Shown here piece by piece: positions 1 through 11,368 of a DNA stretch of 64,000 nt; the first letter of the stretch is position 1, and each line of letters begins with the position of its first letter. Source of the stretch: G038396625 sp038396625 (GTDB taxonomy: Bacteria; Bacillota; Clostridia; Peptostreptococcales; Thermotaleaceae); contig CP121688.1 in assembly GCA_038396625.1 (NCBI GenBank), forward strand, positions 2,852,001 through 2,916,000, given 5' to 3'. The position numbers and the translations under genes were made by a program. The notes below the pieces were generated by a model. The model searched no databases. It was not told the origin of the DNA and saw only the letters and a program-made list of their open reading frames with translations.

Positions 1-1656
<1,656 letters not shown>

Positions 1657-1788
1657 AGAAATTGTATGTTTTGCTTGTTCTCTACATTGTTCAGTTTTCA
1701 AGGTACAAAATGGACGTTACAGAAATCTTTGATTTCGTTGTAACTCCTTTCTCAGCGTTAGCTGAGCTTCCTATTTAAAAGATGCTTG

Positions 1789-1864
1789 TGGTGGAGATGA
1801 GGAGGATCGAACTCCTGACCCCCTGCGTGCAAGGCAGGTGCTCTCCCAGCTGAGCTACATCCCC
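1789..1864 (-). tRNA. tRNA-Ala (anticodon TGC)
   Basis: The minus strand reads GGGGATGTAGCTCAGCTGGG, with D arm, an anticodon stem closing a loop with TGC, a T arm with GTTCGATCC, and an encoded CCA end, 76 nt in all. The acceptor stem pairs GGGGATG with CATCTCC (one G-T pair). It sits in the 16S-23S spacer and is cotranscribed with both rRNAs, a common arrangement in Firmicutes. Confidence 0.97.
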
Positions 1865-1914
1865 ACATTTGAAAGACTTGGTCTTTCAAAACTATACAGT
1901 GTAAGTTAAGCCAA

Positions 1915-3453
<1,539 letters not shown>

Positions 3454-3480
3454 ATCTTCGAGGTTTATTTCATAAATTGC

Positions 3481-3521
3481 TGGCTTAATTTCTTACACTG
3501 TGTAGTTTTCAAAGACCAATT
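3481..3521 (-). repeat. Leader arm of the 16S processing stem
   Basis: The 16S leader contains GGTCTTTGAAAACTACACAG (minus strand). The spacer just after 16S (1878-1913) contains the near-perfect reverse complement. Together they can form a stem of about 35 bp that brackets 16S, with two mismatches and a 3-nt bulge. Such stems are RNase III processing sites in bacterial pre-16S rRNA; that role is inferred here. Confidence 0.8.
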
Positions 3522-3550
3522 TTATTTCGTCGCATTTTGGCGACTTACTT

Positions 3551-3579
3551 ATCATAGCATATCCTGTCGATTGTGTCAA
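3551..3579 (-). promoter_or_regulatory. rrn promoter P3 (proximal)
   Basis: TTGACA (3574-3579) and TATGAT (3551-3556) are separated by exactly 17 nt, a near-consensus sigma-A promoter. Transcription would start near 3544, about 90 nt before mature 16S. It is the nearest of three tandem promoters. Apart from these promoters and the processing arm, I see nothing convincing in the 3454-3943 gap. Confidence 0.85.
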
Positions 3580-3632
3580 CCACTTTTTTATTACTAATTT
3601 TTAGGTGTTGCTCTTTTGCGGCGACAAGATAT

Positions 3633-3661
3633 ATCTTACCATGTATATTATTTCAAGTCAA
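3633..3661 (-). promoter_or_regulatory. rrn promoter P2 (middle)
   Basis: TTGACT (3656-3661) and TAAGAT (3633-3638) have a 17-nt spacer. It is weaker than P3 in both hexamers, but the spacing and its place between two other promoters make it credible. Confidence 0.65.
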
Positions 3662-3720
3662 CTGGTAATTTATTCTTTTAATTTTGTGTTCCCTCCATCC
3701 CTTTTGAAGGAACAAAATCT

Positions 3721-3749
3721 ATTATGCCATCTAATTAACTCTTTGTCAA
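3721..3749 (-). promoter_or_regulatory. rrn promoter P1 (distal)
   Basis: A perfect TTGACA (3744-3749) and CATAAT (3721-3726) are separated by 17 nt. It lies about 170 bp upstream of P3. Tandem promoters are usual for growth-controlled rRNA operons. Confidence 0.7.
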
Positions 3750-3943
3750 TTATTTTTTTATTAGTATATTTACTTATTCTCATAGTACAGTACTTACTAT
3801 AGACAAGTAGCAAAGCCTTTTTATACTTTTAGCTCATACCGCTTATCTATTTGCTTCATTAAAATGTATCCACTTTATTTTCTCAAAACCATTCTATGTA
3901 TTCTGCTTTATATATGCCGCAGTTAATCAAACACAAATTTAAC

Positions 3944-4394
3944 TTATTCTAAAAAATTATACTTTTCTACAATTCCGTTAAAGAACTCTTCATTAAAATC
4001 CGATTTAGTAATCGGCCATACTTTTTGTCTAATAGTGTTAGCAAAGTTTGCAAGTTCCTCATCAATAAATTCAATAATCTCCACACCAGCGTCAGCAAGC
4101 ATGTCTTCATATTCCTTTTCCTGAACCTGTGCTCCACTAAATCTCTTTGCTTCTATGGCTTTTGCAGCAGCCACAATAGCCTCCTGCTGCGAAAGGCTCA
4201 TTTTGTTCCACGTCTGAGTACTTAGGCATATATACCATAGCTCAAAATGATCATTTATATAGGTAAATAGTATTTTATAAGATCCCTATAGTTTGCATAA
4301 TAACCCTCAGCACCATAGCCAATAGCACCTTCTACCATACCCGTCTGCATGGCGGTAAATGCATCGGCTGCTGGAAGTGGTGTAGCGATGTATC
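3944..4394 (-). pseudogene. Remnant of a TRAP transporter solute-binding protein (dctP-like)
   Basis: An open 85-codon stretch (3944-4201) reads like the C-terminus of a DctP-family periplasmic binding protein. Reading further upstream, codons for ATPLPAADAFTAMQTGMVEG and then GAEGYYANYRDLIKYYLP appear in a frame shifted by one base. Removing one T near 4265 joins both parts into one continuous protein. A stop lies just upstream of the ATP motif, and no N-terminus, signal peptide or promoter is visible. It is therefore a 5'-deleted, frameshifted gene remnant. It lies directly downstream of the intact dctPQM operon but differs clearly from that DctP, so it is not a simple duplication and may be left from a second TRAP system. 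Confidence 0.85.
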
Positions 4395-4423
4395 AATCTT
4401 ATAGTATCTTTTGTATAAATTTA

Positions 4424-4459
4424 TAGCCTGTTGGCTATTTATAAATAGTTAACAGGCTA
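4424..4459 (-). terminator. Hairpin after dctM, possible terminator
   Basis: TAGCCTGTT (4424-4432) pairs with AACAGGCTA (4451-4459). Inside lies the 14-base palindrome CTATTTATAAATAG, so with two G-U pairs a stem of about 18 bp can form. It is 54 nt past the dctM stop. No strong T-run follows, so termination is only likely. It also marks the boundary between dctM and the dctP remnant. Confidence 0.45.
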
Positions 4460-4512
4460 ATTTCATTGTTGTTACATATTGTTAAAATTTGATTTTTTTC
4501 AAAGTCTATTTT

Positions 4513-5796
4513 TTACATTAGTATTTTAGGTAAGAATGTTGTGATGCTAGGCACATAAGTAATTAGTAGAATATCTATAATTAGAATAATTAAAAATGGT
4601 AGTATATTTTTTACCACTTCTTCCAAGCTTATTTTTGAAATGCCACAGGCAACAAATAAACATACTCCAAAGGGAGGTGTAATCATACCAACTGCTAAAT
4701 TTACTGCAATAATCAATCCAAAGTGTAATGGATCAATCCCTAACTGCGTAATAATAGGAAATAGTATAGGTACTAAAATAATAATAGCTGCAACAGTATC
4801 TAGAAAAGTCCCTACAATAAGCAATAATATATTGATAAGTAGCAGAATAACAATTGGACTTGTTGAGATTGATAAAAATAACCCTGCAATTTGCTGAGGT
4901 ATTTGATTATTGGTTAAAATCCACCCAAAAAGAGCAGCGGTAGCTATAAGAAGCATTATCACAGAAGTACTTACAGCTGCATCAGTTAATATGGTGGGTA
5001 GATTTTTCATAGTTAGTTCTTTATATACAAAAAAACCTATCACGAATCCATATATAACTGCCACTACAGCCGCTTCTGTTGGCGTAAACATCCCTCCATA
5101 TATGCCTCCTAATATGATACCAGGCATTAATAAGGCTAATATAGCATCTTTAAAAGCCTTTGTAATTTCAGAAAAATTTGCTTTTTTTTCTCCTCCATAT
5201 CCTTCTTTTTTTGAGATAAAAAAAGCAACACCCATTAACGATATTGTCATTAGCAGTCCTGGACCAAATCCTGCTATAAACAATGAGCCAATTGATACTC
5301 CCGTAAGTACACCATAAGTAACAAGCGGAATACTGGGTGGTATAATTACACCTATAGTTCCCCCTGCAGCTTGAATTGCCGATGAAAAGCCTACATCATA
5401 TTTCTTTTTAACCATTGCTGGTATCATGATAGATCCTATAGCTGCAGTGGTTGCCGCCGAAGAGCCAGAGATTGCTGCAAAAAACATACAAGCCACAATA
5501 GAGACTAAAGCAAGCCCTCCAGAAAGAAATCCAATCAATGTATTAGCAAAGTTAATGAGCCTCCTAGATATTCCACCACTTTCCATTAAACTTCCTGCTA
5601 AAATAAAGAAAGGCACAGCCATAAAAGGAAAGGAATCTGTGGCTGTAAAGAGCCTTTGAGGAACAACTACTAATGGCACATTGCTTGCTGCTACTAAGGT
5701 AAGGGCAGATGCTATTCCCAATGAAAAAGCTATCGGTATATTCAAAATAAAAAAAATGATTAAACTTCCAAAAAGCACTAAAGTAACATTTTCCAT
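4513..5796 (-). CDS. dctM: TRAP transporter large permease subunit DctM
   Basis: This 427-residue polytopic membrane protein is the ion-coupled transport subunit of a tripartite (TRAP) uptake system for organic acids such as dicarboxylates. DctM family motifs are visible: FAAISGSSAATTAAIG, IGVIIPPSIP, GGMFTPTEAA and MITPPFGVCLF, spread over about 11-12 hydrophobic segments. The reading frame is open much further upstream, but that extension overlaps dctQ in another frame and reads as nonsense. The ATG at 5796 is preceded by GGAAG at a proper distance and follows the dctQ stop by 8 nt. It is the last gene of dctP-dctQ-dctM. The exact substrate cannot be read from sequence. Confidence 0.95.
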   Translation of the reverse strand: MENVTLVLFGSLIIFFILNIPIAFSLGIASALTLVAASNVPLVVVPQRLFTATDSFPFMAVPFFILAGSLMESGGISRRLINFANTLIGFLSGGLALVSIVACMFFAAISGSSAATTAAIGSIMIPAMVKKKYDVGFSSAIQAAGGTIGVIIPPSIPLVTYGVLTGVSIGSLFIAGFGPGLLMTISLMGVAFFISKKEGYGGEKKANFSEITKAFKDAILALLMPGIILGGIYGGMFTPTEAAVVAVIYGFVIGFFVYKELTMKNLPTILTDAAVSTSVIMLLIATAALFGWILTNNQIPQQIAGLFLSISTSPIVILLLINILLLIVGTFLDTVAAIIILVPILFPIITQLGIDPLHFGLIIAVNLAVGMITPPFGVCLFVACGISKISLEEVVKNILPFLIILIIDILLITYVPSITTFLPKILM

Positions 5797-5804
5797 AATC
5801 TTAT

Positions 5805-6287
5805 TCACTTCCCTTCTGTTACATGATGGTCTGCCATCATTCTCGCTATGAGATGCAAGGTCATAAAAGCGGCTCCTACAATGATTGCTAAATAAACGTA
5901 CCCCATATTTATCTTCATAGCAGGAGAAAGTTGCATCATGGTTATAGCTACAACTTTCATTCCATAAACAATTAAAACCATAAAAAAAGCTAACGAGAGC
6001 GTTTGTGCAATCATATTCGTAGTTTTTCTTAATAATGGCGGCAAAAACTTCACAACCACTTCTACACCTATATGTGCATTTCGTTTTACGCCAATGCTTG
6101 CACCCAAAAAAGTAAGCCAAACAAGTATATATCTTGCCAATTCTTCAGACCATGGAAGAGATGCACGAAATATATATCTAAAAACTACCTGTGAAAAAAC
6201 TACAACAGACATAATAGTCAACAACAGAGCCACAATTCTTTCTACGATCTTGTTCAGCTGATCACTTAACGTTTGAATCCAATCCAT
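5805..6287 (-). CDS. dctQ: TRAP transporter small permease subunit DctQ
   Basis: This 160-residue protein has four predicted membrane helices. The DctQ signature is visible: VVFRYIFRASLPWSEELARY near residues 34-53, followed by LTFLGASIGVKRNAHIGVEV. DctQ supports DctM in the membrane and helps dock the binding protein. An ATG preceded by GGGGTGATTAG sets the start. It lies between dctP and dctM with short gaps, which indicates one transcript. Confidence 0.93.
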   Translation of the reverse strand: MDWIQTLSDQLNKIVERIVALLLTIMSVVVFSQVVFRYIFRASLPWSEELARYILVWLTFLGASIGVKRNAHIGVEVVVKFLPPLLRKTTNMIAQTLSLAFFMVLIVYGMKVVAITMMQLSPAMKINMGYVYLAIIVGAAFMTLHLIARMMADHHVTEGK

Positions 6288-6358
6288 CTAATCACCCCAT
6301 ATAATAGTTGCAACGGTAGATCTCTGTATAAGGATCTACCGATTATAGTCTATATTTT

Positions 6359-7366
6359 TTATTTAGTATTTATAATTCTATCAATTAAGTCTTTAGTAAA
6401 CTCCTTTTCATATTTAGCATAAACAGGTTTCACCCTTTCTTGTAGTTTTGCCTTATCTGGTATTGTAACCTTCATTCCCAAAGTTTTTAATTCTTTAATC
6501 TGCTTATCTTCCATCTCTTTAATTAGTCCTCTTTCATAGGTAGCAACTTCCTTAGCCGTATCTGTAAATATTTGTTTTGTGTTCTCATCTAATTTATCAA
6601 ATGTCCCTTTACTCATAAGTAAGAGGGCAGGAGAATAAAAATGTTCTGTCAAAGCAAGATGTTTTTGAACTTCATAAACTTTTGTTGAATATATAATTGG
6701 AATAGGATTTTCCTGACCATCAATTACTTTTTGCTGGAGTGCAGTAAAAACTTCACTCCAAGCCATCGGCGTAGGATCTGCCCCTAACTCTTTAAACGCA
6801 TCCATATGTACCTCGTTTTCCATAGTTCTAACCTTTAAACCTTGTATATCTTCTACAGTTTCAATAGATTTTTTTGAATTGGTCAACTGTCTAAATCCAT
6901 TTTCCCAAAAAGCTAATCCTACAATATTTTTACTCGTCAATGAAGAAAGGAGTTCATTCCCAATGTCTCCATCTAACACTTTGTATGCATGCTCCCTATC
7001 TCTAAAAAGAAAAGGCAAATCAACAACCAGCATCTTAGGCTCAAAGCCTCCTATTGGACCTGTTGAAGATACAACCATATCCAACGTATTCATTTGCAGT
7101 CCTTCGATCATATCTCTTTCATTTCCGAGTTGTGCAGAGTGGAATATTTCAATCTTTACTTTTCCTTCCGTTCTCTCATTGATTAATTGGGCAAACCTCT
7201 CTAATCCTAAATGATATGGATGGGTTGGAGGAACTGAATGCCCTGCTTTTAACACAATTTCTTTTGCTTCTCCACCTTTTTCTGATGCTTGTTGTGTTGC
7301 ATTTCCACAACCAGCTAAAAAAACTATTACACTTACAATCAATAAAAACACTAACATTTTTTTCAT
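6359..7366 (-). CDS. dctP: TRAP transporter solute-binding lipoprotein DctP
   Basis: This 335-residue extracytoplasmic binding protein begins with a lipoprotein signal peptide ending in the lipobox LAGC (Cys20), so it is membrane-anchored as expected in a Gram-positive cell. The DctP fold is recognisable: LKAGHSVPPTHPYHLGLERF near the start, GLKVRTMENEVHMDAFKELG with the conserved Arg that binds substrate carboxylates, then PTPMAWSEVFTALQQKVIDG. Start and strong AGGGAGGTAAAGC ribosome site agree. It is the first gene of dctPQM. An inverted repeat about 105 bp upstream may be its operator. Confidence 0.95.
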   Translation of the reverse strand: MKKMLVFLLIVSVIVFLAGCGNATQQASEKGGEAKEIVLKAGHSVPPTHPYHLGLERFAQLINERTEGKVKIEIFHSAQLGNERDMIEGLQMNTLDMVVSSTGPIGGFEPKMLVVDLPFLFRDREHAYKVLDGDIGNELLSSLTSKNIVGLAFWENGFRQLTNSKKSIETVEDIQGLKVRTMENEVHMDAFKELGADPTPMAWSEVFTALQQKVIDGQENPIPIIYSTKVYEVQKHLALTEHFYSPALLLMSKGTFDKLDENTKQIFTDTAKEVATYERGLIKEMEDKQIKELKTLGMKVTIPDKAKLQERVKPVYAKYEKEFTKDLIDRIINTK

Positions 7367-7470
7367 TGCTTTACCTCCCTTTTTATTTAATTAAAGTTTT
7401 GCATTATGAAATTGCATTTCGCATTTCCTAACATTCTTTTTCTATATATATATGAAAACTCCTTCTATAA

Positions 7471-7515
7471 ATTTAGAATATTTATAAAATTATATTTTTA
7501 ACAAATATTCTAAAT
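7471..7515. repeat. 13-bp inverted repeat upstream of dctP, candidate operator
   Basis: ATTTAGAATATTT (7471-7483) and its exact reverse complement AAATATTCTAAAT (7503-7515) are separated by 19 bp. The pair lies in the dctP-norM gap, upstream of dctP and next to the norM terminator. The AT-rich spacer argues against a stable RNA hairpin, so a protein-binding site is more likely. No regulator gene is adjacent. Confidence 0.45.
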
Positions 7516-7524
7516 ATTTTAGAG

Positions 7525-7573
7525 AATAAAAAACCTATTACTAAATCTCTTGTATTTCGATTCAGTAATAGGT
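7525..7573 (-). terminator. Rho-independent terminator after norM-type gene
   Basis: On the minus strand ACCTATTACTGAATC pairs with GATTTAGTAATAGGT (7533-7573; one G-T pair), followed at once by TTTTTTATT. It lies about 50 nt past the MATE gene stop and separates that gene from the TRAP operon. Confidence 0.85.
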
Positions 7574-7624
7574 CTGACTTTTTCCCAGTTCTACTTTTAA
7601 AGGTCTAATCGTTTTATTGTACCT

Positions 7625-8986
7625 CTACATATCCTCTACCACATTTCTCACCCATCGTTTTGATAGTACTCTTGGTATACCAATAGAAGTTTTCACAATT
7701 TCTTCTAAAGAAACCAATGCTACGACCCAGTAAACAGGCAATTTCCAAACCAATGCTCCTAAAAATGCTAAAGGTACACCTACCAACCAAACAGACCCTA
7801 TTTCTAAATAGAGTGAAAACTTGGTATCTCCTCCACTTCGTAATATTCCTACAATTAATATTGTAGTATAGATTTTTACACTCATAAAAAATGACATAAC
7901 CATAAGTATTCTTTTTGCATTTGTATAAACTTCGGCAGATACATTAAATATGGATAAAATCATTGGTGAAGCCAAAAATAAGGTTACACCCAACACAAGT
8001 CCTCCAGCTGGTCCCAATATAGAAAATTTGTTAGCATAGGCTACCGCTTTCTCTTTTTGATTGGCTCCAAGCTGATTGCCAAGCATTACTGCACAGGCGC
8101 TCCCCAACCCCATAGAAATTACCATGAAGATTTGATGTACTGTATTCGAAATTTGTACAGCTGCAATAGCCTCCGTACTAATTCTTGCATAAGCCACAGA
8201 ATACATCGTCATCCCCAATGCCCAAAATCCTTCATTTACAATTACAGGTGTTGCTGTCTTAAAAATCTTTATTACAAAATCCCGAGATACATCCAACATT
8301 TCATGTATTTTACCCGCTAACGCATATCCTTTATAATAAATATTTCCCAAAAGCAAAATCATTTCTATACATCTTGCGATGAGTGTAGCCAGTGCCGCCC
8401 CTTTCACACCCATCTGTGGGAAACCAAGGTTACCAAAAATCAATAAATAGTTAAGTCCTGTATTACATAATAGGGAAATAGCACTGGTATACATAGGTAG
8501 CTTTGCTTGCCCAATACTTCTTGATGCAAATGCATACGCAAAGTTAATCGCTGTAATCATATAACTAAAGGATATCACCCTTAGGTATTGACTTCCTAAC
8601 AGTATTACTCTTTTGTCTTCAGTAAAAATTTGTAGAATCAACTTAGGAATAAAAAAAGCTCCTAAGGAAAAAACAAATGCTACAATTCCACCAAAAACAA
8701 GACCAATACCTAGTACACGACGAATATTTTTCACATCACGCTTTCCCCAAAATTGGGCGATAAAGATAGATGCTCCACTATTTGTACCAAATAAAAGCAA
8801 TGCCAATAAGAAGAAAATTTGATTCGCCAATCCTACTGCTGCAATTTCTGTCTCACCTAGTCTCCCAATCATAACCGTATCTACCATGTTTAAAGAAGAA
8901 GATATTAAGTTTTGCAAAGCAATAGGCAACGCAATGGAAAACATTGTTTTATAAAAAATCTTATCTGTAAATAGTCCTTTACTCAT
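7625..8986 (-). CDS. MATE family efflux transporter
   Basis: This 453-residue membrane protein has about 12 helices. The MATE N-terminal signature is clear: PIALQNLISSSLNMVDTVMIGRLG and FGTNSGASIFIAQFWGKRD, and the second half repeats it (PVIVNEGFWALGMTMYSVAY, GLGSACAVMLGNQLGA). Members export cationic drugs, dyes or metabolites in exchange for Na+ or H+. An AAGGAGATCAGT site fixes the ATG. It is monocistronic with its own terminator. It is unlike the second MATE gene nearby (12403-13761), so this is not a recent tandem copy. The substrate is unknown. Confidence 0.93.
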   Translation of the reverse strand: MSKGLFTDKIFYKTMFSIALPIALQNLISSSLNMVDTVMIGRLGETEIAAVGLANQIFFLLALLLFGTNSGASIFIAQFWGKRDVKNIRRVLGIGLVFGGIVAFVFSLGAFFIPKLILQIFTEDKRVILLGSQYLRVISFSYMITAINFAYAFASRSIGQAKLPMYTSAISLLCNTGLNYLLIFGNLGFPQMGVKGAALATLIARCIEMILLLGNIYYKGYALAGKIHEMLDVSRDFVIKIFKTATPVIVNEGFWALGMTMYSVAYARISTEAIAAVQISNTVHQIFMVISMGLGSACAVMLGNQLGANQKEKAVAYANKFSILGPAGGLVLGVTLFLASPMILSIFNVSAEVYTNAKRILMVMSFFMSVKIYTTILIVGILRSGGDTKFSLYLEIGSVWLVGVPLAFLGALVWKLPVYWVVALVSLEEIVKTSIGIPRVLSKRWVRNVVEDM

Positions 8987-9202
8987 ACTGATCTCCTTTG
9001 TGAATATACCGTTATAAAAATTAGATTCTCTCTAGTGTCATTCTATTATATTTATAAATATTTTTATCTCTTTTTATCGTAGTTTTCATTCTAGGGTAAG
9101 GCATGCTTCTAAACATTAGCCTAGATAGAATGCAGTAGAGGTTCTCCCTCATTACCCCATATGTCAGCTTACTGAAATGCATTTACTTCCATACATACTT
9201 TT

Positions 9203-10927
9203 TTATGGCATAAACGATTTCATATCTTGGATCATAAACTGTATATTTCTATAGCCATTCCACTCATTTATCTTAGGAAACCCCACTATGTCCAGTTTTT
9301 CTGGACAATTTAAAACCTCCACATAAAAAGGCGCCATACCAAATCCTACAGCATGAACAGGTAATATATCATCATATATGCAAGATTTGCCTTTTAATTT
9401 TAAATGCTCTTGGCTTTGTCCCATCATTACTGCCTCTGGAGAATTATTTACTTGTAGCTGACGTATAAGAAACTGCGGTTTTTCATTTCCCATACCATAG
9501 GGTTCTATTTTTTGCAGCGCATTCACCAGTTCTTCCGTTAGCTGAGAAGGTTTTAGTTCACAATCAATTTTTACTTCTTTAATAAAAGTTTCTGGAGACT
9601 TTGCTTTCTTCTCTTTTGCTTGCTCATTTAACCTTTCCCTTAATACAGGTAATTTGTCTTTTTCAATAGAAAAGCCACATGCATTTTTATGTCCACCAAA
9701 CTTTAAAAATAAATCTGCACATTTTTTCATTTCTTCATATATATCCATATCATCAATGCTTCTTCCACTACCTTTAAAAACTCCTTTTTCTGATGACTGA
9801 GTAACAATTAGCGTTGGTTTGTAATATAAATCTCGTATCCTTCCTGCGACAATACCAATAACGCCTTCATGAATCCCTTCTGAATCCACTACCAGAAACA
9901 AATCATCTGCATAAAATTCTTCTACTTTATTTTTGCAGATTTCTAGTCCTTTTTCTTGAATTCGTTTTCTTTCTTGGTTGCAAGACACTAAATGCTTTAC
10001 CAAATGAATGATTCGCTGTTGATCTCTCGTTAAAAGCAGTTCTACTCCTGCTCTAGCATCATCAATTCTACCACTGGCATTAAAGTGAGGTCCTAATACA
10101 AATCCGATATGACCTGCAGTAATTTCTTTTTCTTCCAATCCCACCATCTGAATCAAAGCCTTTAACCCTGGTCTTGTTGCCTCATTTAATTTCTTTAAAC
10201 CATACTTTAATATGGTTCGATTTTCATCTATTAACGGGACCACATCTGCTACGGTTGCTAATCCTACTAAATCTAAGATATCACTCAAGTAACTTTTAGG
10301 CGCATCCATTGTTTTCTGTATTGCTTGGACTAATTTAAAAGCTACACCACAGCCACATAATTGTTTAAAGGGGTAGTGACAATCCTTTTGCTTTGGATTC
10401 AATATAAGACATGCTGGCACCTCATCAGACAAATTATGATGATCCGTAATAATAATTTCCATCCCTAATTCTTTGGCTAATTGTACTTCCTTTGTAGAAG
10501 TGGAGCCACAATCTACTGTAATAATCAAGTCGGCTCCCTTCTCTTTTATATCACGAATCGCGTCACAATTTAAGCCATATCCTTCTTCTTCACGCAAAGG
10601 GATATAGTAATTTAATTTCTTGGTAAATCGGCTCAAAAAATCTATCAATAAAGCAATACTAGCAATACCATCTACATCGTAATCTCCATAAATCCAAATG
10701 TTTTTGTCTTCTTTTATAGCTCGTATAATCTTTACTACAACTTCATCCATATTTTTCATTAAAAATGGATGATAAGTTTTCTGAGGCTTGGATGATAAAA
10801 ATTCTTCCATATCCGCTTTGTGAATAATACCTTTATTAATAAGTATTGCCTGGATAATCTGATCTACTCCATTAAATGCATTTGCATGATGATTGTCACA
10901 AAGCATTTTCCAACTGGTTTGAAACAT
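9203..10927 (-). CDS. recJ: Single-stranded-DNA-specific exonuclease RecJ
   Basis: This 574-residue DHH-superfamily 5'-3' exonuclease acts in recombination and mismatch repair. Motifs in order are GDYDVDG (81-87), TVDCGS, DHHN with DHH at 162-164, a CGCGVAFKL segment, the DHHA1 motif FGGHKNACGFSIE, and a C-terminal OB-like region. The metal-binding aspartates of the DHH core are all present. The length fits the compact RecJ of many Clostridia. An AGGAGG site lies 10 nt before the ATG. Confidence 0.95.
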   Translation of the reverse strand: MFQTSWKMLCDNHHANAFNGVDQIIQAILINKGIIHKADMEEFLSSKPQKTYHPFLMKNMDEVVVKIIRAIKEDKNIWIYGDYDVDGIASIALLIDFLSRFTKKLNYYIPLREEEGYGLNCDAIRDIKEKGADLIITVDCGSTSTKEVQLAKELGMEIIITDHHNLSDEVPACLILNPKQKDCHYPFKQLCGCGVAFKLVQAIQKTMDAPKSYLSDILDLVGLATVADVVPLIDENRTILKYGLKKLNEATRPGLKALIQMVGLEEKEITAGHIGFVLGPHFNASGRIDDARAGVELLLTRDQQRIIHLVKHLVSCNQERKRIQEKGLEICKNKVEEFYADDLFLVVDSEGIHEGVIGIVAGRIRDLYYKPTLIVTQSSEKGVFKGSGRSIDDMDIYEEMKKCADLFLKFGGHKNACGFSIEKDKLPVLRERLNEQAKEKKAKSPETFIKEVKIDCELKPSQLTEELVNALQKIEPYGMGNEKPQFLIRQLQVNNSPEAVMMGQSQEHLKLKGKSCIYDDILPVHAVGFGMAPFYVEVLNCPEKLDIVGFPKINEWNGYRNIQFMIQDMKSFMP

Positions 10928-11043
10928 AAATACATATCCTCCTAATTTCTATATAGCTGTTTTGGGTATATTCTTCCTTTATGTTATGTACAAAGTATAT
11001 ATCTTTATTTTACCATTTAAATTATATATTTGCACAAGCATCC

Positions 11044-11073
11044 AAAAACAAAAACAGGTACTTTCACCTGTTT
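11044..11073 (-). terminator. Terminator downstream of agrBD
   Basis: The minus strand reads AAACAGGT, a GAAAGT loop and ACCTGTTT, then TTGTTTTTGG. An 8-bp stem with a T-rich tail is a plausible Rho-independent terminator for the agr transcript about 145 nt past the agrD stop. No gene is seen between 10928 and 11216. Confidence 0.7.
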
Positions 11074-11184
11074 GGCTCAATGTGCTTTGTAGTTTTGCAA
11101 TAAAAATCATTTCACATTTTTTTGTGATGGTATTCTTCAATTTATCCTTAGTGGCACATCTACCTGTAAACAAAGTCTTCCCAA

Positions 11185-11220
11185 ATAGTATAAGAGGTCA
11201 AAATAGACCTCTTATACTAT
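11185..11220 (-). repeat. 15-bp perfect inverted repeat across the agrD stop codon
   Basis: ATAGTATAAGAGGTC (11185-11199) and GACCTCTTATACTAT (11206-11220) are exact complements around a 6-nt loop. The arm nearest agrD contains its TAG stop. No T-run follows on the minus strand, so it may protect the mRNA 3' end or influence the level of agrD rather than terminate. Confidence 0.6.
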
Positions 11221-11354
11221 TCTTCTCGTAACAATTTTGGTTCTTCTGGCTGATAACATGACCAAAAACAAGCAGATGCAGATACTGTCTGAGCAAAAAA
11301 TGTTAATACAGACACACCTACAACAGCCATCATTGTGAATAGTTTATTTTTCAT
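11217..11354 (-). CDS. agrD: AgrD-type cyclic autoinducer peptide precursor
   Basis: This 45-codon gene lies directly after agrB (15-nt gap) behind a perfect AAGGAGGTGAAAAGGG site. Residues 1-24 are a hydrophobic amphipathic leader (MKNKLFTMMAVVGVSVLTFF and on). Next comes a core SACFWSCYQ and a charged tail PEEPKLLREE. This three-part layout and the pattern C-x-W-x-x-Y-x-P-x-x-P match clostridial cyclic lactone autoinducer precursors. AgrB would cut behind the core and close a thiolactone from Cys29. The predicted five-residue ring Cys29-Phe-Trp-Ser-Cys33 holds a second cysteine, which is unusual. Ring size and borders are inferred from relatives. Confidence 0.85.
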   Translation of the reverse strand: MKNKLFTMMAVVGVSVLTFFAQTVSASACFWSCYQPEEPKLLREE

Positions 11355-11368
11355 CCCTTTTCACCTCC

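Noticed and set aside
3605..3802. 65-codon frame on the plus strand upstream of 16S
   Set aside because: No ribosome site, low-complexity hydrophobic translation, and it overlaps three rRNA promoters on the other strand.
4513..6120. 535-codon open frame for dctM with 108 extra N-terminal codons
   Set aside because: The extra part overlaps dctQ in another frame, is rich in Cys/Tyr nonsense sequence, and the ATG at 5796 has a ribosome site and gives the normal family length.
7380..7460. Possible -24/-12 promoter before dctP (GGAAATGCGAAATGCA)
   Set aside because: GG and GC are 11 nt apart instead of the required 10, and TGGCAC is not present.
10962..11231. Plus- and minus-strand frames between recJ and agrD
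   Set aside because: No ribosome sites; they overlap the agrD gene end, its hairpin and the terminator.
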